Numbered from the stretch's first letter, positions 1 to 7,300 are shown. The stretch: 15,239 bases of DNA from Pseudomonadota bacterium (GCA_009924885.1 RFQS01000024.1:1-15239); one strand, 5' to 3'. Numbers and translations are program-made. The notes: generated by a model not told the origin, from the sequence alone.

Positions 1-97
1 CTTTACGGAAATTTATATCGCTAAACTGGGTCATTAATGCGCCGTTGAGTGGGTAATTAATTCGCCACTCGGTGGGTAATTAAACCGCCGTTACGCA
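1..97. mobile_element. Probable end of an IS21-family insertion sequence (remnant or edge)
   Basis: No gene is visible here. From position 27 the sequence is built of three tandem 23-bp repeats, the arrangement known at the ends of IS21-family elements, which carry several repeats of a GGGTCA-type sequence near each terminus. Read on the minus strand the segment would begin TGCGTAACGG at about 97, matching the 5'-TG typical of IS21 ends. No transposase (istA/istB) is visible, so it is either the edge of an element extending left of the window or a remnant. The family assignment rests on the repeat pattern alone. Confidence 0.45.
27..95. repeat. Three tandem 23-bp repeats
   Basis: Units start at 27, 50 and 73, with an exact 23-bp period and no spacer. 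All share the core TGGGTMATTAAnnCGCC; the last 6-7 bases of each unit vary. Such repeats may be binding sites for a transposase (inference from the IS21 resemblance). Confidence 0.8.
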
Positions 98-106
98 GGA
101 GCAAAC

Positions 107-394
107 ATGCGAAGAACTTTTTGGACTGAGAAAGTTGATTTATCAGGTGCAAATTTCAAGAATACAGATATTAGAGATAACTTCTTCTTAGACTCAAAGC
201 TTATTGGGACTGACTTAAGAGGGGCAAATATGAAAAATATAATATTTGAGAAAACGTTTTATTCAATTAATACTAAATGGCCAAAATCGTTCAATAATAA
301 TGAAATCAAAAGACTTAGAGAAAATAGAAACCTTATTTGCATTGATTGCCCAGAACCACTCAGCATAGATGAAGTCAAGTATCAAAAACACTGA
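107..394 (+). CDS. Pentapeptide-repeat protein fragment, probably 5'-truncated
   Basis: The 95-residue product contains pentapeptide-repeat units (A/T-D/N-L/F-x-x) from about residue 11 to 45, including DLSGANFKN and GTDLRGANMKN. It ends in a TKWP tail often seen at the C-terminus of these proteins. Such repeats fold into a right-handed quadrilateral beta helix; the role of this one is unknown. The frame stays open upstream to 80, and the codons at 95-106 read Ala-Gly-Ala-Asn, which looks like another repeat unit. The ATG at 107 may therefore be an internal Met of a longer gene cut by the insertion sequence at its left. Against that, AGGAG at 97-101 is well placed as a ribosome-binding site, so a short product is possible. 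It converges with the minus-strand nucleotidyltransferase gene. Confidence 0.6.
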   Translation: MRRTFWTEKVDLSGANFKNTDIRDNFFLDSKLIGTDLRGANMKNIIFEKTFYSINTKWPKSFNNNEIKRLRENRNLICIDCPEPLSIDEVKYQKH

Positions 395-440
395 TTGTTA
401 GTGCTCTAAACTAATGATCATTGCTTCTTAATTATCCCCA

Positions 441-752
441 TCACCTCAAAACCACATAAGCTTCAAGAATCACCTCCTGAAAGCTCTCTGGCAGCCGAGC
501 CCAATCAAACACATCTATTAAAATAGGAATATTAGATTCTTTAATAGCATCAATAAAATCAGAGAAAGCTCCTATCGGTATAGGTTTCAAATCAACAGAA
601 CGCAAAACTATATCTAAATCACTGCTTTCATGAGCATTTCCAGTAACCCGCGAACCATAAGCCCAGATAGAAATATCGGGTAAATATTTATCTGCGATCT
701 CTAATAATCTTAATTTATCTTTTTCTCTTAGAAATAGCTCAGGCTGCTTCAT
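441..752 (-). CDS. mntA: MNT-type nucleotidyltransferase, antitoxin of a HEPN/MNT pair
   Basis: This 103-residue protein is a minimal nucleotidyltransferase. The signature G33-S34...D45-x-D47 (YGSRVTGNAHESSDLDIVL) gives the nucleotide- and metal-binding GSx10DxD motif, and Asp80 in the strand ILIDVFD is a likely third acidic ligand. The length is normal for the family. In characterised MntA-HepT systems this enzyme AMPylates a tyrosine of the HEPN partner and so silences its RNase activity. The gene overlaps the upstream HEPN gene by 14 bases, which suggests translational coupling. It could instead be described as an HI0073-type orphan-fold protein, but the paired context favours toxin-antitoxin. 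Confidence 0.85.
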   Translation of the reverse strand: MKQPELFLREKDKLRLLEIADKYLPDISIWAYGSRVTGNAHESSDLDIVLRSVDLKPIPIGAFSDFIDAIKESNIPILIDVFDWARLPESFQEVILEAYVVLR

Positions 753-1167
753 TTAAAGCCTCTATAGTTTCGGCTAATTTATTAGCATCGATTATAAACT
801 CAGGAATTAAGCTTAAAGTTTCATTCGCAAAATTAACTCCATAATCATGTGCCGTTTCATTACGACTATCACGATACTTAAACCATCTTTCAGTTTCTTC
901 TAGGCTCAATAAACCATGCTTACTAGCACTGCGAAAAACGTCCTTAAAGTTCATCGTATCTAACTCTCTAGGTAAGGCGAAATATGGTTTTAAAGATCTT
1001 CGCAATAATTTCACTGACTGTTCGATTATCAGCTCAAACTCTTTTACACAAGCCGCCCTGTAAATATCATAGAGTTCATCCTCTGTAGAGAATTTAGCCA
1101 AAGAACTAAAAGCCTTCTCCAAGGTATTCATACATCTTGTGAAGTACTCTAAATTAATTTTACTCAT
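739..1167 (-). CDS. hepT: HEPN-domain protein (HI0074/HepT-like), probable RNase toxin
   Basis: The protein is all-helical and about 142 residues long from the chosen start. It matches the nucleotidyltransferase substrate-binding (HI0074) group within the HEPN superfamily. The motif RNETAHDY at residues 102-109 fits R-x4-H-x-Y: Arg and His are the RNase residues of active HEPN toxins, and the Tyr is the residue AMPylated by MntA in the Shewanella system. I chose the Met at 1167 because the sequence from there (MSKINLEYF) looks like family N-termini; an in-frame Met at 1191 adds 8 residues, and neither start has a clear ribosome-binding site. It lies 59 bases downstream of argG on the same strand, so it may be co-transcribed with argG. 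No separate promoter was recognised. Confidence 0.82.
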   Translation of the reverse strand: MSKINLEYFTRCMNTLEKAFSSLAKFSTEDELYDIYRAACVKEFELIIEQSVKLLRRSLKPYFALPRELDTMNFKDVFRSASKHGLLSLEETERWFKYRDSRNETAHDYGVNFANETLSLIPEFIIDANKLAETIEALNEAA

Positions 1168-1226
1168 AATTGCACTGTTGCCAAACTCCAATTTCTGCGT
1201 TTTCTTGGCAGCAGTCCCCTTCCAGA

Positions 1227-2453
1227 TTACTTCTTAACAACAAGCTTATCAGCCTTAGAAACCACAGCATGCGTCTTCATCTGCATTCCGAAAAGCTCAA
1301 TAAACCCAACTGCTGACTGGTGATTAAACATATCACCTTTATCATAAGTCGCTAAGCCTTTATCATAGAGCGAGAATGGTGATTTTCTTGAAGCTACTGT
1401 GATAGAACCTTTATATAATTTAAGTTCTATCTCACCAGTTACATGCTCCTGTGATTGATTTATAAAAGCATCCATACAGTCTCTAAGTGGCTCGAACCAG
1501 AAACCTTGATAAATCATCTCTGAATACTTCTCGTCAAGCAGGTTTTTAAAGCTTTTCATATTTTTAGTCATCACTAAATACTCTAATTCTTTATGTGCTT
1601 TACCTAGAAGTACTGCTGCTGGAGCTTCATAGATCTCTCTAGATTTAATACCGACTACTCTATCTTCGATTTTATCGATACGCCCGATAGCATTATCACC
1701 AGCGATTCTATTTAACTCTTCGACAAGCTCAATCGGCGCAAAAGATTTACCATTAACTGCTACTGGAACACCCTTCTCAAAAGAGATACGCACATATTCT
1801 GCTTTATCTGGAGCAGACTCTGGAGATTTCGTCATACCATAGACATCTTCTGGAGGCTCTACTGTAGCGTCTTCCAGAATGCCACACTCAGCAGACCTGC
1901 CCCATAGATTTAAATCTATCGAATAAGGACTCTTTTTAGAAGTAGGAACTGGAATACCGTGTTTATCCGCATACTCGATACTTTCTTCTCTAGTCATCCC
2001 CCACTCTCTAGCTGGAGCGATGATTTTAAGGCTAGGATCTAAAGCCATTATGGAAAGATCGAATCTTACTTGATCATTACCCTTTCCAGTACAGCCATGT
2101 GCGATAGCATCAGCTTTATATTCATGAGCGATATCGACTAAGATCTTAGCGATAAGCGGTCTAGCTAACGCTGTAGCTAAAGGATAATTTTCTTGGTAAT
2201 TGGCATTAGCCTTTAAAGCTCTGAAACAGAACTCTTCTATAAATTCTTGCTTAGCATCTATAACTCTACTTTCACTAGCTCCGATGGTAAGAGCTTTTGC
2301 CTGTATCTCTTCAAGCTCTTGTCCTTGACCTAAGTCTATCGCTACGCAAACGACCTCATTACATTTATGCTCTAAAAGCCATTTCACGGCTACAGAAGTA
2401 TCTAAACCCCCACTATATGCAAGAACTACTTTATCGGCTATTTTTTTTGACAT
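1227..2453 (-). CDS. argG: Argininosuccinate synthase
   Basis: ArgG joins citrulline and aspartate using ATP to give argininosuccinate, the penultimate step of arginine synthesis, in the cytoplasm. The full-length 408-residue protein has the N-type ATP pyrophosphatase loop AYSGGLDTS at residues 12-20. It also has the family blocks PLATALARPLIAK (91-103), HGCTGKGNDQVRF (119-131) and KSREIYEAPA. The short form, with the Gly-Cys-Thr-Gly-Lys-Gly-Asn-Asp block and an NLWGR segment, resembles Firmicutes and Cyanobacteria enzymes rather than the long E. coli type. No other arginine gene is nearby; argH is not adjacent as it often is elsewhere. It is divergent from the gene at 2552. Confidence 0.97.
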   Translation of the reverse strand: MSKKIADKVVLAYSGGLDTSVAVKWLLEHKCNEVVCVAIDLGQGQELEEIQAKALTIGASESRVIDAKQEFIEEFCFRALKANANYQENYPLATALARPLIAKILVDIAHEYKADAIAHGCTGKGNDQVRFDLSIMALDPSLKIIAPAREWGMTREESIEYADKHGIPVPTSKKSPYSIDLNLWGRSAECGILEDATVEPPEDVYGMTKSPESAPDKAEYVRISFEKGVPVAVNGKSFAPIELVEELNRIAGDNAIGRIDKIEDRVVGIKSREIYEAPAAVLLGKAHKELEYLVMTKNMKSFKNLLDEKYSEMIYQGFWFEPLRDCMDAFINQSQEHVTGEIELKLYKGSITVASRKSPFSLYDKGLATYDKGDMFNHQSAVGFIELFGMQMKTHAVVSKADKLVVKK

Positions 2454-2459
2454 ATTTAT

Positions 2460-2546
2460 ATAATCTTAAGTAAATATTTTAACTGATTAGAAGATAGGAA
2501 ATAACGCAAATATTCTTTCAAGTAGTTAAATTTAAACTAAGATTAT
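2460..2546. promoter_or_regulatory. Divergent promoter region with a 9-bp inverted repeat
   Basis: The spacer between argG and the gene at 2552 contains ATAATCTTA at 2460-2468 and its exact reverse complement TAAGATTAT at 2538-2546. Each gene therefore has TAAGATTAT 5-6 bases upstream of its own start codon. A possible -10 for argG is TAAAAT (minus strand, 2476-2481), with only a weak -35. Neither start has a Shine-Dalgarno sequence. The motif could be a shared operator or part of a -10/start region; this is inference. Confidence 0.35.
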
Positions 2547-2551
2547 CTATC

Positions 2552-3439
2552 GTGAAAACTAAAACACTAAATTTAATAGATCTCTACAGATACAGAAAAG
2601 ATTTCATCTGGGGTAAGGATTATTACGCTAGCATAGAAGATAATCGAGTAGTCTCATCCATCCTTTACAGCAAGTATCTAGAAGCCAAAAAAGCACTGGA
2701 GCTGCATGAATTCGACACGAATCATGAAGAACTTTTAAAAGATTTCATCTCCCATTTCAGTCTTAAAGAAGATATCTATTATTTTATTAGCAAGCTCACA
2801 GAGAGCGATCAAGTAAATGAAATTACATTCCTGCAAGCACAAGGTTTTCGCAGACTCACTCGTGAATACCTTTTTGAATATCAAGATTTCAAGACTACTA
2901 GCCTAGATACAGTAAACATCCTCTGTGAAACAGCGACAAATAAAGACTTAAAGAATATGATACAAATCTGCAAATACGCACAGCCAATAGAATTTAGAGA
3001 TTATTTATTTCACTACCCCGATTTTTTCAAAGGTCGGTTAAACGACACTTACATCTTCTATTCTGCCAATAACCCTAAAAATATCTTAGGGTATGCCTGC
3101 AAGATAGATCCCGAGAAAAATATTTTTGAATTTATAGTACCGCCCACTCAAGCACTATCTTTCATAAACTTCTTAATGGTTTTCGTTGATAAATATGTAC
3201 ATTTTGAAAAGAATGAGAATTTCAGCTTTATAGTAAATGAAAATATTAAAGATTCTTTAGGCGAGATTCAAGAAAAATTCAAATTAAAACAAGTTAAACA
3301 AGTACTAATACAAGAAGCAAAAAATAGAGACAAAGTAAAACTCTTAGAAAAGTGGGGTAATAAAATTCAGATCCCCGTGCCCAATGGGCAAGTCAGTAAC
3401 AAGTCTAAAATTATAGATGGCACTAAAACTTTCAAGTAA
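2552..3439 (+). CDS. Hypothetical protein with GNAT-like features
   Basis: This 295-residue soluble protein has no signal peptide or membrane segment and starts at GTG. I cannot assign it firmly. Two stretches recall the end of a GNAT acetyltransferase fold: FLQAQGFRRLTREYLFEY (residues 93-110), with the 'x-x-x-GF-x-x' pattern after a helix, and a similar helix-strand segment near residues 233-263. A divergent tandem GNAT is thus possible, but no acetyl-CoA Q/RxxGxG/A loop is obvious. The last 32 codons overlap the 3' end of the convergent ldcA gene and are antisense to its conserved LPIGHG motif, so the natural C-terminus may have been lengthened by loss of an earlier stop. The role is unknown. 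Confidence 0.75.
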   Translation: MKTKTLNLIDLYRYRKDFIWGKDYYASIEDNRVVSSILYSKYLEAKKALELHEFDTNHEELLKDFISHFSLKEDIYYFISKLTESDQVNEITFLQAQGFRRLTREYLFEYQDFKTTSLDTVNILCETATNKDLKNMIQICKYAQPIEFRDYLFHYPDFFKGRLNDTYIFYSANNPKNILGYACKIDPEKNIFEFIVPPTQALSFINFLMVFVDKYVHFEKNENFSFIVNENIKDSLGEIQEKFKLKQVKQVLIQEAKNRDKVKLLEKWGNKIQIPVPNGQVSNKSKIIDGTKTFK

Positions 3440-4360
3440 GTCCATCGGCAGCTCTGCATTTAAAGAAGTTCCTATCCAAAGTTCCTCTAAATCTTCAAAG
3501 CAACCTGCTAAGTGCAGTTGGTAAAACATTCTTTCCATCTTATATAGAGGTTCGTTACATTCTTCTAAAAAAAGTATTTTCCCTTTCAAGCCTGGCATAT
3601 AAGCTGTACCCAAAAGACTACAAAAGACCGAAAGATTGGCACCGATAATACAATTAGAAGCCTTATTAGAAGAAGCACCTGAAAATAGCTTACGCAGCAT
3701 ATTTAAATAATTTTCAGCAATGCCCAATTCTGAGTTAATTAAAGATTCTTCTATTTCTGGCTTACACTGCCTAAGCTCAATGAATTTTATTAAGTGTTCA
3801 AGAAAAACACCCCGAAACTCCAGCCCAGAAAACTTTTCTACAGTAAGTGTTTTTTCACTTCCAAAATCAAATTTATCTTTTATTAAACTTACAAACAATT
3901 CAAAGATTTTTTTATTTATAGAGCTAGCTTCTGAAACTTTCTCTGCATCATCAAACCAAGATGCCATTTCAAAGAGCATCGGCGAATGATAAAAGGGAAT
4001 AGGCTCTAAATTTAAATCATTAGCTTTACGATTAAAAGCAAGTGCAAGAGTCGTTAAATCACTGTAAGCAAGTATAGGCTTAGCATGTGCTTTTAAAATT
4101 TTCTGATAATCCAAGTACTCCAAAAGCTCTATACATCCAGCTCCACCACGCACTGAGACTATAAGAGACGTTTCTTTATTCAGATAAGCATCTGTAAATT
4201 CCTGAACTCGTTCACTTGCAGATCTTTTCTCTAAACTAAATGTTTCATCACTATAAACAGGCTCTAAGCCGAGTGAACGTAAATACCCTAAAGACTTCTC
4301 TAGCTGCGCTAACTGCTCTTCTGTTATTGGAGATGAAATAGAAATTAGAGAAATTTTCAT
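3344..4360 (-). CDS. ldcA: LD-carboxypeptidase (peptidase S66), murein tetrapeptide recycling
   Basis: This family removes the terminal D-Ala from muropeptide tetrapeptides in the cytoplasm during peptidoglycan recycling. Family blocks are visible in order: SVRGGAGCIELLEYLD (residues 69-84), the nucleophile motif AYSDLT with Ser100, GANLSVFCSLLGTAY (240-254), GKILFLEECNEPLYKMERM with Glu266/267 as catalytic Glu, and LPIGHG with His328. The Ser-Glu-His triad is therefore present. There is no signal peptide, as expected. At 338 residues it is somewhat longer than usual because of extra sequence between about 140 and 235, yet it stops 10 residues after the catalytic His, before the final strand most members have. 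S66 also includes microcin-immunity MccF proteins; the context does not distinguish them. Confidence 0.85.
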   Translation of the reverse strand: MKISLISISSPITEEQLAQLEKSLGYLRSLGLEPVYSDETFSLEKRSASERVQEFTDAYLNKETSLIVSVRGGAGCIELLEYLDYQKILKAHAKPILAYSDLTTLALAFNRKANDLNLEPIPFYHSPMLFEMASWFDDAEKVSEASSINKKIFELFVSLIKDKFDFGSEKTLTVEKFSGLEFRGVFLEHLIKFIELRQCKPEIEESLINSELGIAENYLNMLRKLFSGASSNKASNCIIGANLSVFCSLLGTAYMPGLKGKILFLEECNEPLYKMERMFYQLHLAGCFEDLEELWIGTSLNAELPMDLLESFSAIYNFRLVTDLPIGHGDLNFITPLF

Positions 4361-4379
4361 TAGCAGTCCGTCCTAGCCG

Positions 4380-4408
4380 ATTATAGCAACGAATAAAACG
4401 GCTGATAA
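4380..4408 (-). promoter_or_regulatory. Sigma-70-type promoter of ldcA
   Basis: On the minus strand a -35 TTATCA (4403-4408) and a perfect -10 TATAAT (4380-4385) are separated by 17 bases. Transcription would start near 4373, giving a leader of only about 12 bases before the ldcA ATG at 4360. AGGA at 4371-4374 would sit at the very 5' end. Confidence 0.65.
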
Positions 4409-4466
4409 CTTAAACAATTATTCCAAGAGAGCAAAAGCATCTAGAGTTCTACTCAAACCAAACCTC

Positions 4467-4483
4467 TTGAGAATATTTCTCAA
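4467..4483. promoter_or_regulatory. Perfect inverted repeat, candidate operator upstream of the suf operon
   Basis: TTGAGAA-TAT-TTCTCAA is a perfect 7-bp inverted repeat with a 3-base centre. It lies just upstream of the probable -35 of the rrf2-suf promoter, centred roughly 48 bases before the predicted transcript start. It does not match the E. coli IscR type 1 or type 2 consensus as I remember them. It is a candidate site for the Rrf2 regulator encoded next door, or for another regulator. Confidence 0.5.
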
Positions 4484-4489
4484 CTGCTC

Positions 4490-4516
4490 TTGATCACACC
4501 TTAATCTTGATAAAAT
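4490..4516 (+). promoter_or_regulatory. Probable promoter of the rrf2-suf operon
   Basis: A -35-like TTGATC (4490-4495) and a -10 TAAAAT (4511-4516) are separated by 15 bases, a short spacer that could suit an activated or regulated promoter. The predicted start, near 4523, leaves under 10 bases before the ATG at 4532. There is no Shine-Dalgarno sequence, so the first gene may be translated from a near-leaderless message. Confidence 0.5.
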
Positions 4517-4528
4517 ACTAAAGATTAA
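4501..4528. promoter_or_regulatory. Second inverted repeat, flanking the suf -10 box
   Basis: TTAATCTT (4501-4508) and AAGATTAA (4521-4528) form a perfect 8-bp inverted repeat. The 12-base centre contains the TAAAAT -10 box, and the arms start 20 bp apart, about two helical turns. A dimer bound here would cover the promoter core and repress it. The arms share the core AAGATTA with the sites upstream of argG and the gene at 2552. Confidence 0.45.
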
Positions 4529-4531
4529 GAT

Positions 4532-5014
4532 ATGAAGATTTCCGCCAATGAAGAATACGGTCTAAGAATCATACTGAGAGTAGCTTTACTTGAAACAGCA
4601 TCGCCATTGAAATTAGTTAGCTTAAGTCAAATCGCAGAAGCTGAAGGAATTACGCCTGAGTATGCTGCCTCCATCATTACTCTATTGCGCAATGGTGAAC
4701 TTATAGAAAGTGTTAGAGGGAAAAATGGTGGTTACAAATTAGCAAAAGATCCTAAAGATATTACTCTCTATAATGTCGTAAGTGCCTTGAGTGAAAAGAT
4801 TTTCCCGTCTAGTTTCTGTGATTCCCATGCCGGAGTTTTAGAAAGATGCATGCACAGCTCAAGCTGCTCTATAAGACCAGTCTGGCATTACATTACGAGC
4901 TTACTAGATCAACTATTCAGTCGCATCACTCTAGCAGAGCTGATGCAAACAGAAAGCAGTGTAAAAGATTTAGTAAACAATAGCATGGCAGATGTTATGG
5001 AGATGATTAGGTAA
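4532..5014 (+). CDS. Rrf2-family transcriptional regulator with three conserved Cys (IscR-like Fe-S sensor)
   Basis: This 160-residue protein has an N-terminal winged helix typical of Rrf2 proteins. It opens MKISANEEYGLR, has a recognition-helix region near residues 28-55, and the wing RGKNGGYKLA at 62-71. Cys96, Cys106 and Cys112 (C-x9-C-x5-C) sit where IscR and its relatives bind a [2Fe-2S] cluster. It is the first gene of the suf operon, 8 bases before sufB, so it most likely adjusts Fe-S cluster assembly to cluster supply and regulates its own promoter. Two inverted repeats lie directly upstream. The spacing of the cysteines is longer than the C-x5-C-x5-C of E. coli IscR, so it is not a strict orthologue. 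Lineages with cyanobacterial SufR use an unrelated DeoR-type repressor; none is seen here. Confidence 0.92.
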   Translation: MKISANEEYGLRIILRVALLETASPLKLVSLSQIAEAEGITPEYAASIITLLRNGELIESVRGKNGGYKLAKDPKDITLYNVVSALSEKIFPSSFCDSHAGVLERCMHSSSCSIRPVWHYITSLLDQLFSRITLAELMQTESSVKDLVNNSMADVMEMIR

Positions 5015-5022
5015 GCTAAATT

Positions 5023-6474
5023 ATGGTGGAAACGAAAAGCAACTCTATTCTTGAAAACCTCAACTCCCAAGACTATAAATATGGCTTCACTACTGAGCTA
5101 GAAACAGATTCTTTTCCAAAAGGCTTATCCGAAGAAGTAATTAGCAAAATTTCTCAGATTAAAAATGAACCAGAGTTCATGCTCGAATTCAGGCTTAAAG
5201 CCTATAAAGCTTTTTTGAAAATGAGTGAGCCAGAGTGGGCTTTGTTAAACTACCCAAAAATAGACTTGCAGGATGTCATTTACTACTCAGCACCTAAGAA
5301 AAAAACAGGAAAAGACAGTCTTGATGAAGTAGATCCAGAGATACTTAAGACTTATGAAAAACTTGGTATCCCTATTGGTGAGCAAAAAAGACTAGAAGGC
5401 ATCGCCGTCGATGCAATATTTGACAGTGTTTCTGTCGCCAATACACACAAAAAAGCTTTGGCTGAAATAGGTATAATATTCTGTTCTATTTCTGAAGCTA
5501 TCCAAGAACATCCAGACTTAATAAAAAAATATATTGGATCAGTAGTACCTCACACTGATAATTACTTCGCTGCACTTAACAGTGCAGTCTTTAGCGATGG
5601 CACTTTCATCTACATACCAGCGAATACTAAATGTCCCCTAGAGCTTTCCACTAATTTCAGGATTAATACTAAAGGCTCTGGTCAATTTGAAAGAACACTT
5701 ATAATCTGTGATAATAACAGCTACGTATCTTACCTAGAAGGCTGCACAGCACCTGCTTTTGATGAAAATCAATTACACGCAGCAGTCGTAGAACTAGTTA
5801 CTTTAGATAATTCAGAAATTAAATATTCTACAGTTCAAAACTGGTACGCTGGAGACGAAAATGGTAAAGGTGGAATCTACAACTTCGTTACCAAGCGTGG
5901 CAAATGCGCTGGAAAAAACTCTAAAATCTCTTGGACACAGGTGGAGACTGGCTCTGCCATTACTTGGAAATATCCTAGCTGTATCTTACTTGGCGATAAT
6001 AGCATCGGGGAATTTTATTCAGTCGCTTTAACAAACAATATGCAACAAGCTGATACTGGCACAAAGATGATACACATCGGTAAAAATACTAAATCTACCA
6101 TTATCAGTAAAGGCATATCAGCAGGTAAATCTTCCAACACCTACAGAGGTTTAGTGAAGATGGGAGAAAGAGCTAAAGGAGCTAGAAATTATACTCAGTG
6201 TGACTCTATGTTAATTGGCTCGCACTGTAGAGCAAGTACAGTCCCTTACATCGAAGTAGAAGGGGATTCAAACCGTGTTGAACACGAAGCTTCCACTTCT
6301 AAAATATCTGAAGAGCAGCTTTTCTATTTACAGCAGCGTGGCATAAGTTTAGAATCTGCGATAGCCCTTATTATTAGTGGATTTTGCAAAGATGTATTTA
6401 AAGAATTACCTGGTGAATTTGCAGCAGAAGCGAATCAATTAATGTCTTTAAAGCTAGAAAACAGCGTCGGCTAG
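5023..6474 (+). CDS. sufB: Fe-S cluster scaffold protein SufB
   Basis: SufB is the core scaffold on which the SufBC2D complex builds Fe-S clusters. The 483-residue protein is full length and strongly conserved. Visible are the [19 protein letters not shown] segment near residues 177-195, LEGCTAP with Cys241 (matching E. coli Cys254), TQCDSMLIG with the cluster-building Cys393 (E. coli Cys405), and [10 protein letters not shown] with Glu422 (E. coli Glu434). The C-terminal core is the beta-helix domain that pairs with SufD. The gene follows the regulator by 8 bases with only a weak AGG ribosome-binding site at 5009-5011, suggesting coupling. An alternative GTG one codon later would make no real difference. 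Confidence 0.97.
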   Translation: MVETKSNSILENLNSQDYKYGFTTELETDSFPKGLSEEVISKISQIKNEPEFMLEFRLKAYKAFLKMSEPEWALLNYPKIDLQDVIYYSAPKKKTGKDSLDEVDPEILKTYEKLGIPIGEQKRLEGIAVDAIFDSVSVANTHKKALAEIGIIFCSISEAIQEHPDLIKKYIGSVVPHTDNYFAALNSAVFSDGTFIYIPANTKCPLELSTNFRINTKGSGQFERTLIICDNNSYVSYLEGCTAPAFDENQLHAAVVELVTLDNSEIKYSTVQNWYAGDENGKGGIYNFVTKRGKCAGKNSKISWTQVETGSAITWKYPSCILLGDNSIGEFYSVALTNNMQQADTGTKMIHIGKNTKSTIISKGISAGKSSNTYRGLVKMGERAKGARNYTQCDSMLIGSHCRASTVPYIEVEGDSNRVEHEASTSKISEEQLFYLQQRGISLESAIALIISGFCKDVFKELPGEFAAEANQLMSLKLENSVG

Positions 6475-6535
6475 AGTAAAATAAAAAAAATAAATTTTCA
6501 AGTAAAACAAAAACAGGAAAGATAAAAATAGAGCA

Positions 6536-7300
6536 ATGACAGAAACAATACTAGAAGTAAAAAACCTCGAAGCCAATCTAGAAGACGGTGATAAAATCCT
6601 AAAAGGTCTTAATCTCACAATTAAGGCGGGTGAAGTTCACGCCATCATGGGACCTAACGGCTCTGGAAAAAGTACTTTATCTAAAATACTCTCTGGGCAT
6701 CCTGCTTACAAGGTTTCCAGTGGTTCAATGAATTTTCTTGGGCAAGATTTAAATGAATTAGAGGCTAATGAAAGAGCTAATCTAGGATTATTTTTAGCCT
6801 TCCAGTACCCTTTGGAAATAGCTGGTGTAAACAATCTTGAATTTCTAAGAATGGCTTATAACTCTAAACAAAAATATCATGGACTAGAAGAAGCTGATCC
6901 ACTCGACTTTGATGATCTCGTCGAAAGTAAACTAGAAATACTTAGCATGAAGAATGATTTCCTGAACCGTAATTTAAATGAAGGTTTCTCTGGTGGAGAA
7001 AAGAAAAAAAATGAAATTCTCCAGATGTTAATTTTAGAGCCGAAACTAGTAGTCTTAGATGAAATAGATTCTGGTTTAGATATAGATGCTCTCAAAGCAG
7101 TAGCAAACGGCATCAACGCCTACAAAAACGCGGGCAATGCCGTATTAATGATAACTCACTATCAAAGGCTTCTAGACTATGTAGTACCAGACCAAGTGCA
7201 TGTACTTAGCGAAGGTAGAATAGTTCTATCTGGGAAAGCCGATCTTGCTTTAGAGTTAGAGAAAAAGGGATATGACATTTTAAATGCCAAACTTAGCTGA
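6536..7300 (+). CDS. sufC: Fe-S assembly ATPase SufC
   Basis: SufC is the soluble ABC-type ATPase whose dimerisation remodels the SufB-SufD pair during cluster assembly. In 254 residues it shows Walker A GPNGSGKST (39-47), the Q-loop Gln90, the ABC signature FSGGEKKKNEI (151-161), Walker B LVVLDEIDSGLD (171-182) and the switch His208. FSGGEKK and the DEIDSGLD form of Walker B are typical of SufC rather than of transporter ATPases. It lies 61 bases after sufB, the largest gap inside the operon. That gap is A-rich with no hairpin, and an AGGAAAG lies about 15 bases before the ATG. The end overlaps sufD by 17 bases. Confidence 0.97.
   Translation: MTETILEVKNLEANLEDGDKILKGLNLTIKAGEVHAIMGPNGSGKSTLSKILSGHPAYKVSSGSMNFLGQDLNELEANERANLGLFLAFQYPLEIAGVNNLEFLRMAYNSKQKYHGLEEADPLDFDDLVESKLEILSMKNDFLNRNLNEGFSGGEKKKNEILQMLILEPKLVVLDEIDSGLDIDALKAVANGINAYKNAGNAVLMITHYQRLLDYVVPDQVHVLSEGRIVLSGKADLALELEKKGYDILNAKLS

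Noticed and set aside
3720..3989. Open frame on the plus strand inside ldcA
   Set aside because: It is antisense to a gene with the S66 catalytic motifs, has low-complexity Ser/Phe-rich content and no family resemblance.
4375..4403. AGCCG...CGGCT stem in the ldcA-rrf2 spacer as a terminator or riboswitch
   Set aside because: The stem is only 5 bp with a loop of about 19 bases, has no T tract, and overlaps the ldcA promoter elements.
6475..6535. Small gene or RNA between sufB and sufC
   Set aside because: The 61 bases are A-rich, with no hairpin, no promoter and no coding frame of note; it is probably a plain spacer.
6877..7116. Minus-strand open frame inside sufC
   Set aside because: It is antisense to the SufC signature and Walker B region; its Ser/Phe/Lys-rich product is a by-product of that sequence.
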